A stretch of 28,702 nt of DNA from contig CAZBQD010000025.1 of NCBI GenBank assembly GCA_964493995.1, positions 1 to 28,702 on the forward strand. The letters are read 5' to 3'. The notes under the pieces are model-generated. The model saw nothing but the letters and a program-made list of their open reading frames with translations. It made no database searches and was not told the origin of the DNA. The position numbers and the translations under genes were made by a program. The DNA is from GCA-002282575 sp964493995. Lineage in GTDB: Bacteria; Pseudomonadota; Gammaproteobacteria; Thiomicrospirales; Thiomicrospiraceae. The stretch's first letter is position 1, and each line of letters begins with the position of its first letter. Below, one piece after another: positions 1 to 7,255 of the stretch.

Positions 1-108
1 CCTAGGCGTTACCTAGCATCCTGCCCTATGGAGCCCGGACTTTCCTCCAGCAGTTGCCTGCCAGCGATTGTTTAATCCACTCGCAGGCAGTCTAGCAGGT
101 CAGGGCGT
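1..108 (-). ncRNA. rnpB: RNase P RNA, 5' portion (cut by window start)
   Basis: This is the catalytic RNA of ribonuclease P, which matures the 5' ends of tRNAs. Read on the minus strand, positions 50-21 carry the near-invariant bacterial class A core (GGAGGAAAGTCCGGGCTCC followed by ATAGGGCAG), and the stretch after it (GGTAACGCCTAGG) matches the P10-P12 region. The upstream GACC and AGACTGCC segments resemble the E. coli P1-P3 strands. The 5' end near 108 is estimated from that alignment and could be a few bases off. The 3' two thirds lie outside the window. It is encoded just downstream of rsmI on the same strand and has its own promoter. Confidence 0.93.
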
Positions 109-122
109 CAAAGTCACGCAAG

Positions 123-150
123 AAAATGCCAAAGCATGCACCCCCGTCAA
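123..150 (-). promoter_or_regulatory. Putative sigma70 promoter for rnpB
   Basis: On the minus strand, TTGACG (150-145) is followed after 16 bases by CATTTT (128-123), placing a start near 113-117, just before the estimated 5' end of rnpB. The -35 box matches the consensus at five of six positions and overlaps the rsmI stop codon (149-147). The -10 box is weak. Inferred from sequence only. Confidence 0.5.
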
Positions 151-1022
151 GCAGCATGCTCCGCCTGCCACGCTAGTGCTAAGTCGTAAACTGGCTTCTT
201 TTTCAGCCCCGTCATAGCACAGACCAACTTCACCGCTTGAGATAGGGGCAACTCAGCTAAGAGCGGATAAAGCAACTCGGTTAAGCGCAAAGACACGAGA
301 GGCTCATCGCTCTCAATCACCGTTGCGACATCCAACAACAGCACAAATTCACCGCGCTGCCAATCGGCATTGGCTTGCAACTCAGCCAATACGGCTTGCG
401 TCGTGCCACGGACAAAACGCTCGTGCAACTTCGTCAACTCCTTCGCTAAAACCAGTTGACGGTGCGGGAAAGTCTCAGCCAACCAAGCTAGGGTTTCCAT
501 AATGCGATGCGGCGCTTCAAAAAACACGCTCACCCGATGGCTTTGTGCTAACTCGGCTTGCCATAGTTGCTTCGCTTTTTGCGTGGTCGGCAAAAAGCCT
601 AAAAAACAGAATCCGGCACGCGCGTCCAGACCAGAAGCGGCAATGGCCGTCAACACGGCACTAGCGCCCGGTACCGAAACCACCTTAATACCGGCTTCGG
701 CGACGGCTTGCACCAGCAACGCACCGGGGTCGGAAATGGCTGGCGTGCCCGCATCACTCACATAGGCCACCGACTCACCCGCTTGCAATCGTTTAACCAC
801 TTCTTGCGCACGAGCACGCTCATTATGATCGTGCAAACTGATCATCGGCTTGCGTATTCCCAGGGCAGCCAGTAATTGCCCTGTGTGGCGCGTATCTTCA
901 GCCGCCACCAGATCAACCTGCGATAAGATCGCCTGTGCTCGTCCGCCTATATCGGCTAAATTACCAATTGGCGTGGCGACCATATATAATTGTCCGGGTA
1001 AAACCCAAGTTGTTTGCTGCAC
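147..1022 (-). CDS. rsmI: 16S rRNA (cytidine(1402)-2'-O)-methyltransferase RsmI
   Basis: RsmI methylates the 2'-OH of C1402 in the decoding centre of 16S rRNA, using S-adenosylmethionine. The 291-residue product has the usual family length and is a member of the tetrapyrrole-methylase fold. Visible signatures are the N-terminal TPIGNLADI segment, the LHDHNE motif, and the SAM-binding loop SDAGTPAISDPG, with VPGASAVLTA after it. The start taken here is a GTG at 1022. The next in-frame ATG is at residue 14, just before the conserved ATPIGNL segment, so a shorter protein is possible; no strong ribosome site decides the matter. It is divergent from lpoA, with about 43 bases between the two starts, the same arrangement as in E. 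coli. Its stop overlaps the rnpB promoter. Confidence 0.95.
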   Translation of the reverse strand: MQQTTWVLPGQLYMVATPIGNLADIGGRAQAILSQVDLVAAEDTRHTGQLLAALGIRKPMISLHDHNERARAQEVVKRLQAGESVAYVSDAGTPAISDPGALLVQAVAEAGIKVVSVPGASAVLTAIAASGLDARAGFCFLGFLPTTQKAKQLWQAELAQSHRVSVFFEAPHRIMETLAWLAETFPHRQLVLAKELTKLHERFVRGTTQAVLAELQANADWQRGEFVLLLDVATVIESDEPLVSLRLTELLYPLLAELPLSQAVKLVCAMTGLKKKPVYDLALAWQAEHAA

Positions 1023-1065
1023 GCTTTACTTACTCTTTTTAACTCATATTGAACAGATCAACAGC

Positions 1066-2337
1066 ATGAACCCATCACCGATTTCTCTGCCGCTCGCCTT
1101 AACGCTCATTTTGGCACCTTTATGGTTACTCGGCTGTGCGAACCAACCCAAATCTGCACCAGCGCCAGTCGTTCAACCCAACCAGACGACTTCAACGACG
1201 ACAGTTCAACCAGCGCCAGCCCATTCGGCGGCAGCGCCTGAACCCGTTGCAAGCAAAGCACCCGTTCTGGCCATCACCGTTGCGCCCGAACCCTTTGGAG
1301 GCATTATACCGGCCGCCATTCCATTAGACGATAGCAACCTAGCCAATCAAGTTAAACAAGCCCAATCAGCGTTACGAAAAGTGGTGGTACTCTTGCCGGA
1401 CCGACCCAGTTTGGCTGAAGTCAACCGCGACATTGCCAAGGGCATTATGGCGGCTCACCAACAACAACCTCACAACCCACATTTGCAACTCATTTTTGTG
1501 CACGACTCCCTCAGTGGTGAAGCCCTAATGCAAAAAGCACAAGCCTATGCCCCCGATTGGATCATCGGTCCGCTGACAAAAGCAGATATTCAAAGTGTGC
1601 AATCTCTCGCCGGCGCTCAACACATTTTACTCAATCGACTCGACACCCCCACTGCCGCACTGCAAATCGGACTGCCGGCAGAAGACGAAATCGACCAACT
1701 ACTGGCTCATTTCCAATCCCAACAGGGACAACTCTTGGTCATCAGCAGCAACGACGCCAGCGAACAGCGCTTAGTTAACTACCTGAGCAACAGTGCACAA
1801 GCCAAACAACTGGCCACCATCCAAGTCACCGTCGAAAAACAAAACGCCGACCTGCGCCCATGGCTCATCAGCGAAGGGGGCATCCAATCCAGTCAAGATC
1901 GCATTAAACGCATGACACAACTGGTGAGAGCCGACTTATCAGATAGCAATTTGCAAGCACGCCAAGATATTCAAGCCGTGATTTTTTTAGGCAATGCTAA
2001 GCAATTACGCTCCATCATGCCCAGCCTAACCTATTATCGAGTGGAATGGCCTATCTACGCCACCAGCCGCTTGCTGCCGAGTAAAAATAGCGAAACCTTT
2101 CATGATACCGAGCTGAACGGTGTTACCGTACTCGCACCACCTTATTTACTCACACCACAACTGCCGAGCAGTCCTTTCGAAGCACTAGGCTGGGATAGTT
2201 ATTTACTCCTCGCTAATCCACAAGCGCTTGGCAAGCCAACACAAACGGGCAAACTGGTTAACCAGAACAATCAATTGCGTCGCCAGCTCAACTGGACTCA
2301 CATTAAAGAAGGTCGATTAACGACACCCAAACCCTGA
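1066..2337 (+). CDS. lpoA: Short LpoA-type lipoprotein activator of penicillin-binding protein 1A
   Basis: LpoA is an outer-membrane lipoprotein that reaches through the periplasm to stimulate the peptidoglycan synthase PBP1A. The 423-residue product starts with a lipoprotein signal peptide ending in the lipobox LLGC (Cys about residue 24). A Pro/Thr/Ala/Gln-rich linker follows to about residue 80, then a domain resembling the type I periplasmic-binding-protein fold (VVVLLPDRPSL, DWIIGPLTKADI, LGWDSYLL). E. coli LpoA is about 680 residues and has an N-terminal helical TPR domain that is absent here. The ATG at 1066 was chosen because it begins the signal peptide; the open frame upstream to 850 lies over rsmI on the other strand. 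The family is clear from context (rsmI on one side, yraN and dolP on the other). That it activates PBP1A is inferred. Confidence 0.85.
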   Translation: MNPSPISLPLALTLILAPLWLLGCANQPKSAPAPVVQPNQTTSTTTVQPAPAHSAAAPEPVASKAPVLAITVAPEPFGGIIPAAIPLDDSNLANQVKQAQSALRKVVVLLPDRPSLAEVNRDIAKGIMAAHQQQPHNPHLQLIFVHDSLSGEALMQKAQAYAPDWIIGPLTKADIQSVQSLAGAQHILLNRLDTPTAALQIGLPAEDEIDQLLAHFQSQQGQLLVISSNDASEQRLVNYLSNSAQAKQLATIQVTVEKQNADLRPWLISEGGIQSSQDRIKRMTQLVRADLSDSNLQARQDIQAVIFLGNAKQLRSIMPSLTYYRVEWPIYATSRLLPSKNSETFHDTELNGVTVLAPPYLLTPQLPSSPFEALGWDSYLLLANPQALGKPTQTGKLVNQNNQLRRQLNWTHIKEGRLTTPKP

Positions 2338-2376
2338 ATTAAGCAAAACAAGCTAATCCAACGCAAACAAAACACG

Positions 2377-2748
2377 ATGACAACCACCACCCAACTGGGC
2401 AAAATCAGTGAACAAGCAGCGGAAACCTTTCTGGCACAGCAGGGATTAAGGTGCATTGAACGCAACTTTCGCTGCAAACGAGGTGAAATTGATCTAATCT
2501 GCCTCACCACCGATCAAACCCTGGTGATTGTCGAAGTACGCCAACGCGGGCGCACAGGTTTTGCCTCTGCCGCTGAGAGCATTACCTGGCGCAAACAACA
2601 GCGCATCATTCACGCTACCCGCTACTTTTTAATGAGTCATCCCCACTATCAACACTGCAACTTACGCTTCGATGTAGTATTATTTGACCAACGAGATCCA
2701 TCCCCGCATTGGATTTGTTCGGCATTCGATGCCTCATCAGCTTACTAG
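2377..2748 (+). CDS. yraN: UPF0102 family protein YraN (endonuclease-like fold)
   Basis: The 123-residue product has the UPF0102 signatures: LGKISEQAAETFLAQQG at the N-terminus, the acidic core RNFRCKRGEIDLI, then VIVEVRQR. The E-ID...VEV-R arrangement resembles the active site of PD-(D/E)XK/Holliday-resolvase-like nucleases, but the cellular role of the family is not settled. No good Shine-Dalgarno sequence precedes the ATG; it lies 39 bases after lpoA, so it probably depends on the lpoA transcript. Its stop (2746-2748) sits 11 bases before the dolP start, and the dolP ribosome site begins at the stop. This lpoA-yraN-dolP order is the conserved gammaproteobacterial one. The diaA/SIS gene that often sits between yraN and dolP is absent. 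Confidence 0.92.
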   Translation: MTTTTQLGKISEQAAETFLAQQGLRCIERNFRCKRGEIDLICLTTDQTLVIVEVRQRGRTGFASAAESITWRKQQRIIHATRYFLMSHPHYQHCNLRFDVVLFDQRDPSPHWICSAFDASSAY

Positions 2749-2759
2749 GAGACCGACTG

Positions 2760-3347
2760 ATGTACCTAAAACCGCTATTAATAAGTTTAACTGCGCTGAG
2801 TTTATTGTCTGGCTGTGTTGCCGCCCCAGTGGTCATTGGTGCCGGAGTGGGTGCTGGTGCTGTCGCTGTCAGTGAAGACCGACGTTCGCAAGCCCAAATC
2901 GCCCAAGACGATGCCGCCGCTGTGCGCATTAAAGAATTATTGGCCGATCAAAAGCTCGATAACAGCCCCAACCGCATTCGTTTCACCGTTTACAATGGCG
3001 TTGTGCTACTGGTCGGTCAGGTCGCATTCGATAACATTCGTGCGTTAGCGCATCAAGCGGCTCAATCCGCACCCGGTATTAAAAACGTCATTAATGAACT
3101 CACCGTCGGTAGTGAACTGACGCTTTCGCAAATTACCGAAGACAGCTACTTATCGAGCAAAGTACGTACTAAGCTCGCCACCACCCGCGACTTCAAATCG
3201 AAGCATCTCACCATTATTGTTGAAAATGGCAGTGTTTACTTAATGGGTTTAATGACCTCCGAAGAGCAACGCATTGCGGTTGCCGTCACCCGTGATGTGG
3301 ATGGCGTAAAACGCGTGGTGCGTATTATGGAAAACTGGGGCGCTTAA
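2760..3347 (+). CDS. dolP: Outer-membrane BON-domain lipoprotein DolP (YraP)
   Basis: DolP is a lipoprotein anchored in the inner leaflet of the outer membrane. It supports outer-membrane integrity and the Bam assembly machinery. The 195-residue product has a signal peptide ending in the lipobox LLSGC (Cys about 19), a Gly/Ala-rich segment (VIGAGVGAGAVAV), and two BON domains, at about residues 45-115 and 125-190. Each contains the typical NGVVLLVGQV or NGSVYLMGL core. The ATG at 2760 is preceded by AGGAG at 2747-2751 at good spacing; the upstream in-frame ATG at 2709 lies inside yraN and would spoil the signal peptide. The gene ends in TAATGTG, with the bepA start right behind. A DolP-like length and two BON domains make the call firm. 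Confidence 0.93.
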   Translation: MYLKPLLISLTALSLLSGCVAAPVVIGAGVGAGAVAVSEDRRSQAQIAQDDAAAVRIKELLADQKLDNSPNRIRFTVYNGVVLLVGQVAFDNIRALAHQAAQSAPGIKNVINELTVGSELTLSQITEDSYLSSKVRTKLATTRDFKSKHLTIIVENGSVYLMGLMTSEEQRIAVAVTRDVDGVKRVVRIMENWGA

Positions 3348-3348
3348 T

Positions 3349-4737
3349 GTGCGTCACTGGCTTAGCCACATCCTTCGCACCTTCCTTCTGCTAGCGCTCA
3401 GCTTTAGCGCGTTCGCCGAAGAAAAAACCCTCATCTTGCCCGATTTAGGCAGTCCTAATCGGGCAACCTTCAGCACCCAAGCAGAAGACACCCTATCGCT
3501 CGCATTTTTAGAAATGCTTTACAGCCAAGCTGACTTGGTTACCGATCCCGAACTCAACGATTATGTCCGCACGATTGGTCAACGCCTGCTCAGACACGTC
3601 CGTACCAATCGCCACTATCAGTTTTATCTCATTAACGATAACAATATTAACGCCTTCGCCGGACCAGGGGGCATCATTGCCCTGCATACAGGGCTGATTC
3701 TGGCCGCCAAAAACGAAGATGAAATTGCCGCTGTCATGGCGCACGAAATTCAGCACGTACAACAAGAACACATTTCGCGCATGTTCGATCAAGGCAAAAA
3801 AGGCATGCTCACCACCCTAGGGAGTATCGTCGGAGCGCTGATTGTGGGCAGTCAGAACCCACAAGCCGGCATGGGCATCATGATGGGCGGCATGGCACTG
3901 AGCGCCCAACAACAACTGGCCTTTTCTCGCGATCATGAATGGGAAGCCGACCGAACAGGCATTGATGTGCTCGCTGCCGCCGGCTACAACCCCAATGCCA
4001 TGGCCGACTTTTTCGACACCCTCTACAACCGCTACCGCAACGACAGCAAAATCCCCGAAATGCTCCTCACCCACCCGGTCAGCAGTAAACGTCTCAGCGA
4101 CAGCCGCGCCCGTGCCCGTACACTCAGTTTTCAGGCACGCCTGCAAGACAACACCCTTATGCTTGCGAAACTACGCATACAACAACTGACAGGTAAAATA
4201 GACAACAACGACAAACGAACGAGCGAACAAAGCTGTTACCTAGACTATCTCAAGTTTCTGCAAACACAAGGCACGGCAACGCAACCTTCCGTGTGTCGTG
4301 CCCTACCCCAACACCTCTGGTCAGACATCATTCAATTACAGGCCAGCAAAAACATCACGCCCAGTCGATGGAACTCACTCATCGAATTACACCCCAACAA
4401 TAGCGCCCTGCTCTTGCACTATGCCGACCTGTTATTAGAGCAACAACAAGCCCAAAGCGTAATTGACTTGCTCACCCCCAGTGTTGCGCGATTTAACGAA
4501 AGCTGGGAGTTCTGGAAGCGAATTGGTCAGGCATGGAACCAACGCAACGACAGCGCACAAGAAGCCTACGCCATGGCAAAAGCTTATGCCAGTATTGGCG
4601 CGCTTAAATTAGGGCAAGTGCAAATCGATCGAGCGGAAAAGTCCTTAACAAACAATCACTCCCTATCATTAAAAAACGATATTTTGCTACTGAAAACCTG
4701 GCTAGAAACACAGCAAAAAGCCCGTGAGAACTTGTAG
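3349..4737 (+). CDS. bepA: BepA-type M48 metalloprotease, outer-membrane protein quality control
   Basis: BepA is a periplasmic zinc metalloprotease/chaperone that promotes maturation of LptD or degrades stalled outer-membrane proteins at the Bam complex. The 462-residue product has a Sec signal peptide (cleavage after AFA, about residue 23). The zinc site is HEIQH (His132, Glu133, His136), with the third ligand Glu199 in EADRTG. LLTHPVSS supplies a His at 242 equivalent to the regulatory histidine switch of BepA. The C-terminal 200 residues are TPR-like helical repeats with two cysteines (about 288 and 310). The start is a GTG at 3349, two bases after the dolP stop, so the genes are likely coupled. 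Length is close to E. coli BepA (487). Placement beside lpoA and dolP makes an envelope-biogenesis operon. Confidence 0.92.
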   Translation: MRHWLSHILRTFLLLALSFSAFAEEKTLILPDLGSPNRATFSTQAEDTLSLAFLEMLYSQADLVTDPELNDYVRTIGQRLLRHVRTNRHYQFYLINDNNINAFAGPGGIIALHTGLILAAKNEDEIAAVMAHEIQHVQQEHISRMFDQGKKGMLTTLGSIVGALIVGSQNPQAGMGIMMGGMALSAQQQLAFSRDHEWEADRTGIDVLAAAGYNPNAMADFFDTLYNRYRNDSKIPEMLLTHPVSSKRLSDSRARARTLSFQARLQDNTLMLAKLRIQQLTGKIDNNDKRTSEQSCYLDYLKFLQTQGTATQPSVCRALPQHLWSDIIQLQASKNITPSRWNSLIELHPNNSALLLHYADLLLEQQQAQSVIDLLTPSVARFNESWEFWKRIGQAWNQRNDSAQEAYAMAKAYASIGALKLGQVQIDRAEKSLTNNHSLSLKNDILLLKTWLETQQKARENL

Positions 4738-4797
4738 AAGTTATGTCAAATATTATTTTTTTTTATGGACTCATTAAACATCCCAATCATTAAACGA

Positions 4798-4823
4798 GTG
4801 AAAAAACTTGCGTTTTTTTTCAC
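4798..4823 (+). terminator. A/T-rich hairpin after bepA, possible terminator
   Basis: The arms GTGAAAAAAC (4798-4807) and GTTTTTTTTCAC (4812-4823) can pair around a TTGC loop, with two extra T residues in the 3' arm. The T-run forms part of the stem, so this is a weak intrinsic terminator for bepA. It is also the main secondary structure in the 179-base gap before soxX. No other gene is seen in 4738-4916. A possible but poor promoter for soxX (TTGCTA at 4837, CACAAT at 4862, spacing 19) lies after it. Confidence 0.45.
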
Positions 4824-4916
4824 TGTTGGTAATCTATTGCTAAGCACCAGATGCTAACGCTCACAATAAACCTACTTTTGGTATCTGGCCCGCACAAACC
4901 TGAATAGGAGGAAAAC

Positions 4917-5297
4917 ATGGTGAAATCTCAGTGGGTAGGCAAGGTTGCTAAAGCCCTTTTGGTATCAACCATTATGGCAACCGCAACCATGGCAACTGCA
5001 GCAGAAGAGAAGAAGCTGTCAACCGTTGAAGAAGGCAAGAAATTAGCTTTCACCAACTCTAAAGGCAATTGTATTGCTTGTCACATGATTGCTGGTGGCG
5101 CGGAACCTGGCGAAATTGGTCCTCCCTTGATGGCCATGCAAGCTCGTTATCCAGACCGTCAAAAATTGTTTGACAAAATTTGGGGCAAGCCAGGTGTTGA
5201 ATTAATGCCAGAATCTCAAATGTTGCCTTTCGGTAAAAACAAAGTGCTTACCGATGATGAAATCAACAAAATTGTTGATTACATGTACACCCTTTAA
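4917..5297 (+). CDS. soxX: SoxX, monohaem c-type cytochrome subunit of SoxXA
   Basis: SoxX pairs with SoxA in the periplasmic SoxXA complex, which oxidatively joins thiosulfate to the SoxY carrier and passes electrons to the respiratory chain. The 126-residue product has a Sec signal peptide (cleavage near ATAAE, about 29), one haem site CIACH (Cys52, Cys55, His56), and a candidate axial Met102 in ESQMLPFGK. The C-terminal helix TDDEINKIVDYMYTL is typical of small class I cytochromes. A near-perfect AGGAGG (4906-4911) lies 5 bases before the ATG, suggesting high translation. It is the first gene of soxXYZA. No soxB, soxCD or soxV/W is visible in the window. Confidence 0.95.
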   Translation: MVKSQWVGKVAKALLVSTIMATATMATAAEEKKLSTVEEGKKLAFTNSKGNCIACHMIAGGAEPGEIGPPLMAMQARYPDRQKLFDKIWGKPGVELMPESQMLPFGKNKVLTDDEINKIVDYMYTL

Positions 5298-5334
5298 TTA
5301 TTTATAACCACTCTCGCTAAGGAGAAACCTAAGC

Positions 5335-5802
5335 ATGAAACGCAGAACTTTCCTAAAAGCTGGTCTAGCTACTGGCGCAACTGCTGTTGCTGTTAACGCT
5401 GGTATTCTAGCGCCTAACACTGTTTTAGCCGCTTGGAACGAAGCCGCATTCAAAACTAAATCAGTTGACGAAGGCATGACCGCTGTATTCGGCGCTACTA
5501 GCGCTGCTGACTCTGCAGACGTTAAATTAAAAGCACCTTCTATCGCAGAAAACGGTGCTGTGGTTCCAGTTGAAGTTGATGCTAGCGCTATGAAAGGCGT
5601 GGAATCTATCGCTGTTTTCGTTTCTAAAAACCCAGTTCCATTAGCTTGCACGGCTAAATTCTCAGGTGCTGGCTTAGGCTACACTTCAGTACGTGTCAAA
5701 ATGGGTGAAACTCAAGACGTCGTCGCTGTGGTTAAAGCAGGTGGCAAGCTGTACAAAGCTAAGTCAGAAGTTAAAGTAACCATCGGTGGTTGTGGCGGTT
5801 AA
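5335..5802 (+). CDS. soxY: SoxY, thiosulfate carrier subunit of SoxYZ
   Basis: SoxY carries the sulfur intermediate covalently on a cysteine near its C-terminus while the other Sox enzymes act on it. The 155-residue product starts with a twin-arginine-type leader (MKRRTFLKAG then a hydrophobic stretch to VLAAW, about 34). It ends in VTIGGCGG, the swinging arm with carrier Cys153. A second cysteine, in PLACTAKF, may form the known intermolecular SoxY contact or be structural. AAGGAG precedes the ATG at 5335. Codons are strongly biased (mostly GCT, GGT, AAA), unlike the flanking genes, which fits high expression. SoxY is normally exported by Tat already bound to SoxZ, which lacks its own leader, as seen here. 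Confidence 0.97.
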   Translation: MKRRTFLKAGLATGATAVAVNAGILAPNTVLAAWNEAAFKTKSVDEGMTAVFGATSAADSADVKLKAPSIAENGAVVPVEVDASAMKGVESIAVFVSKNPVPLACTAKFSGAGLGYTSVRVKMGETQDVVAVVKAGGKLYKAKSEVKVTIGGCGG

Positions 5803-5861
5803 TACCCCACCCCTCGCTGACTTAACTGATAATCGTACAAACAAAATTAAGGATTTACATC

Positions 5862-6176
5862 ATGGCTGACATTTCTTTCCGCCTAAAAGCAGAAAACAAA
5901 GGTGACGCTTTCGAAATCAAAGCGCTATTCAAGCACCCAATGGAACCAGGTACTCGTAAAAACAAAGCAACTGGTGAAGTTTACCCAGCTGATTTCATCA
6001 ACGAAATCACCGCTAAAGTAAACGGCGCTCCAGCGATGGTAGCAGAATGGTCAGGTGCGGTTTCTCAAAACCCATTCCTAGCATTCCGTGTCACTGGCAA
6101 AGCGGGTGACAAAGTAGAAGTATCTTGTACTTCTAACAAAGGTGATGCAGGTACTCAAACTGTAGACCTAGCTTAA
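5862..6176 (+). CDS. soxZ: SoxZ, partner of the SoxY carrier
   Basis: SoxZ is the immunoglobulin-like partner that binds SoxY and is co-exported with it. The 104-residue product has no signal peptide, as expected for export with the Tat leader of SoxY. It shows family hallmarks: IKALFKHPMEPGTRKN near residue 20, PADFINEITAKVNG in the middle, and SQNPFLAFRV at about 68-77. AAGGA precedes the ATG by a usual distance. It lies 59 bases after soxY, and codon bias is as strong as in soxY. A stable hairpin follows the gene. Confidence 0.97.
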   Translation: MADISFRLKAENKGDAFEIKALFKHPMEPGTRKNKATGEVYPADFINEITAKVNGAPAMVAEWSGAVSQNPFLAFRVTGKAGDKVEVSCTSNKGDAGTQTVDLA

Positions 6177-6188
6177 TTCGTTAAGCAC

Positions 6189-6212
6189 GAGTAGGTGGTT
6201 CTCCACCTACTC
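6189..6212 (+). promoter_or_regulatory. Perfect hairpin between soxZ and soxA
   Basis: GAGTAGGTGG (6189-6198) pairs perfectly with CCACCTACTC (6203-6212) around a TTCT loop, 13 bases after the soxZ stop codon. The sequence after it is ACCCCCTTCT, with no T-run, so it is not a classical terminator. It more likely protects the upstream soxXYZ message from 3' exonucleases or dampens read-through into soxA. Its function is inferred. Confidence 0.7.
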
Positions 6213-6258
6213 ACCCCCTTCTATCAGAAGCTAGACCCACCATAGGGGAAATCTAAAA

Positions 6259-7143
6259 ATGAATAATAAACTGCTCACAACCACCCTATTCTTATCACTT
6301 GCAGCTGGCAGCTTGTCTGCAACTGCGAATGACGCCAAAGCACCTAATCCGGAAGCAGATCGTCAAGCGATGATCAAATATATGATGGATTTGCACGGCA
6401 GTAATAAAATTGATGGTAAACCGATTACGCTCGACGACTTTGGTATGGGCGCACTCATTTTCAGTGATGATGCTTACCAACAATGGAAAAGTGTTGAAGA
6501 GTTTCCCCCTTACGTTGAAAACATCGACGAAGGTAAAAAACTGTGGAACAAGCCTTTTGCTAACGGCAAAACCTACAACACTTGTGCCGGCCTGAATGGC
6601 GACATCAAGAAAGTTAGGGCTATGTATCCTTACTTCGATGATGCTCGTGGTGAAGTGATTAACTTAGATCAAGCCATCAATGAGTGTCGTACTGCTAACG
6701 GTGAGAAGCCTTACGCCTACGCAGGTAAAGACAAAGAACTCAGCAACCTGCTGACTTACTTGGCAGACGAGTCTCGTGGTCAAAAAATCAATGTGAAGAT
6801 TGATTCACCCGGAGCCTTAGAAGCTTACAAGTTAGGCGAAATGGTGTTCCATACGCGTCGCGGTCAGTTGAACCAGTCTTGTGCGGGATGTCACGTTAGC
6901 AGTGCAGGTCGAAAAATTCGTTCTGAAATTTTGTCACCTGTCATTGGTCATGCCACTCACTTCCCTGTTTACCGTGCCAGCGCGGGCAACATCGTCACCT
7001 TACAGCAACGTTATGTAGGCTGTATTGAGTCGGTTCGTGGCTATCCCTTACCTGCCAACGGTAAAGAGTTTAAAGCGTTAGAATTGTACGAAACCTACAT
7101 GAGTAACGGTTTGACGCTAAACGGACCTACCTACCGTAAGTAA
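6259..7143 (+). CDS. soxA: SoxA, monohaem-type cytochrome subunit of SoxXA
   Basis: SoxA contains the active site that joins thiosulfate to SoxY. The 294-residue product has a Sec signal peptide (cleavage near ATAND, about 24). The only haem motif is CAGCH (Cys208, Cys211, His212). At the place of the first haem in dihaem SoxA proteins there is TCAGLNG with Cys109, and another cysteine, Cys143. In monohaem SoxA these are known to form a disulfide. Cys255 in RYVGCIESVRG matches the catalytic cysteine that becomes a persulfide haem ligand. AGGGGA sits upstream of the ATG. It is last in soxXYZA and is followed directly by a strong terminator. Length is normal for SoxA. Confidence 0.95.
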   Translation: MNNKLLTTTLFLSLAAGSLSATANDAKAPNPEADRQAMIKYMMDLHGSNKIDGKPITLDDFGMGALIFSDDAYQQWKSVEEFPPYVENIDEGKKLWNKPFANGKTYNTCAGLNGDIKKVRAMYPYFDDARGEVINLDQAINECRTANGEKPYAYAGKDKELSNLLTYLADESRGQKINVKIDSPGALEAYKLGEMVFHTRRGQLNQSCAGCHVSSAGRKIRSEILSPVIGHATHFPVYRASAGNIVTLQQRYVGCIESVRGYPLPANGKEFKALELYETYMSNGLTLNGPTYRK

Positions 7144-7164
7144 GATTGACGCTTACTGAATATT

Positions 7165-7190
7165 AAACCGATCCTCTGGATCGGTTTTTT
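7165..7190 (+). terminator. Intrinsic terminator of the sox cluster
   Basis: AAACCGATCC (7165-7174) pairs with GGATCGGTTT (7178-7187) around a three-base loop, and the T-run reaches 7190. It begins 22 bases after the soxA stop and separates sox from queE. Confidence 0.93.
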
Positions 7191-7192
7191 AT

Positions 7193-7221
7193 TTGGCGCT
7201 TAGCGTTAAAGACAGTAAAAT
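7193..7221 (+). promoter_or_regulatory. Putative sigma70 promoter for queE
   Basis: TTGGCG (7193-7198) and TAAAAT (7216-7221) are separated by 17 bases and lie right after the sox terminator. Transcription would begin near 7228, giving a leader of about 28 bases. That is too short for a preQ1 riboswitch, and none is visible. Confidence 0.65.
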
Positions 7222-7255
7222 ACACCCCTCATTATTACCAGTTGGTTGCATCCTT

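Noticed and set aside
850..1065. In-frame extension of lpoA upstream of its ATG
   Set aside because: It overlaps rsmI on the opposite strand and would bury the lipoprotein signal peptide, so the ATG at 1066 is used.
4837..4867. Promoter for the sox cluster (TTGCTA and CACAAT)
   Set aside because: Spacing is 19 and the -10 is poor; it is mentioned in the gap entry but not listed as a feature. Another sigma factor or an activator may be used.
4847..4888. CCAGAT and ATCTGG inverted pair upstream of soxX as operator
   Set aside because: Six bases separated by thirty is too weak to separate from chance without comparison to other genomes.
7193..7255. In-frame extension of queE
   Set aside because: It covers the -35 and -10 boxes of the queE promoter and adds residues unlike the family N-terminus.
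7222..7255. preQ1 riboswitch ahead of queE
   Set aside because: The predicted leader is only about 28 bases and lacks the preQ1 aptamer hairpin and A-rich tail.
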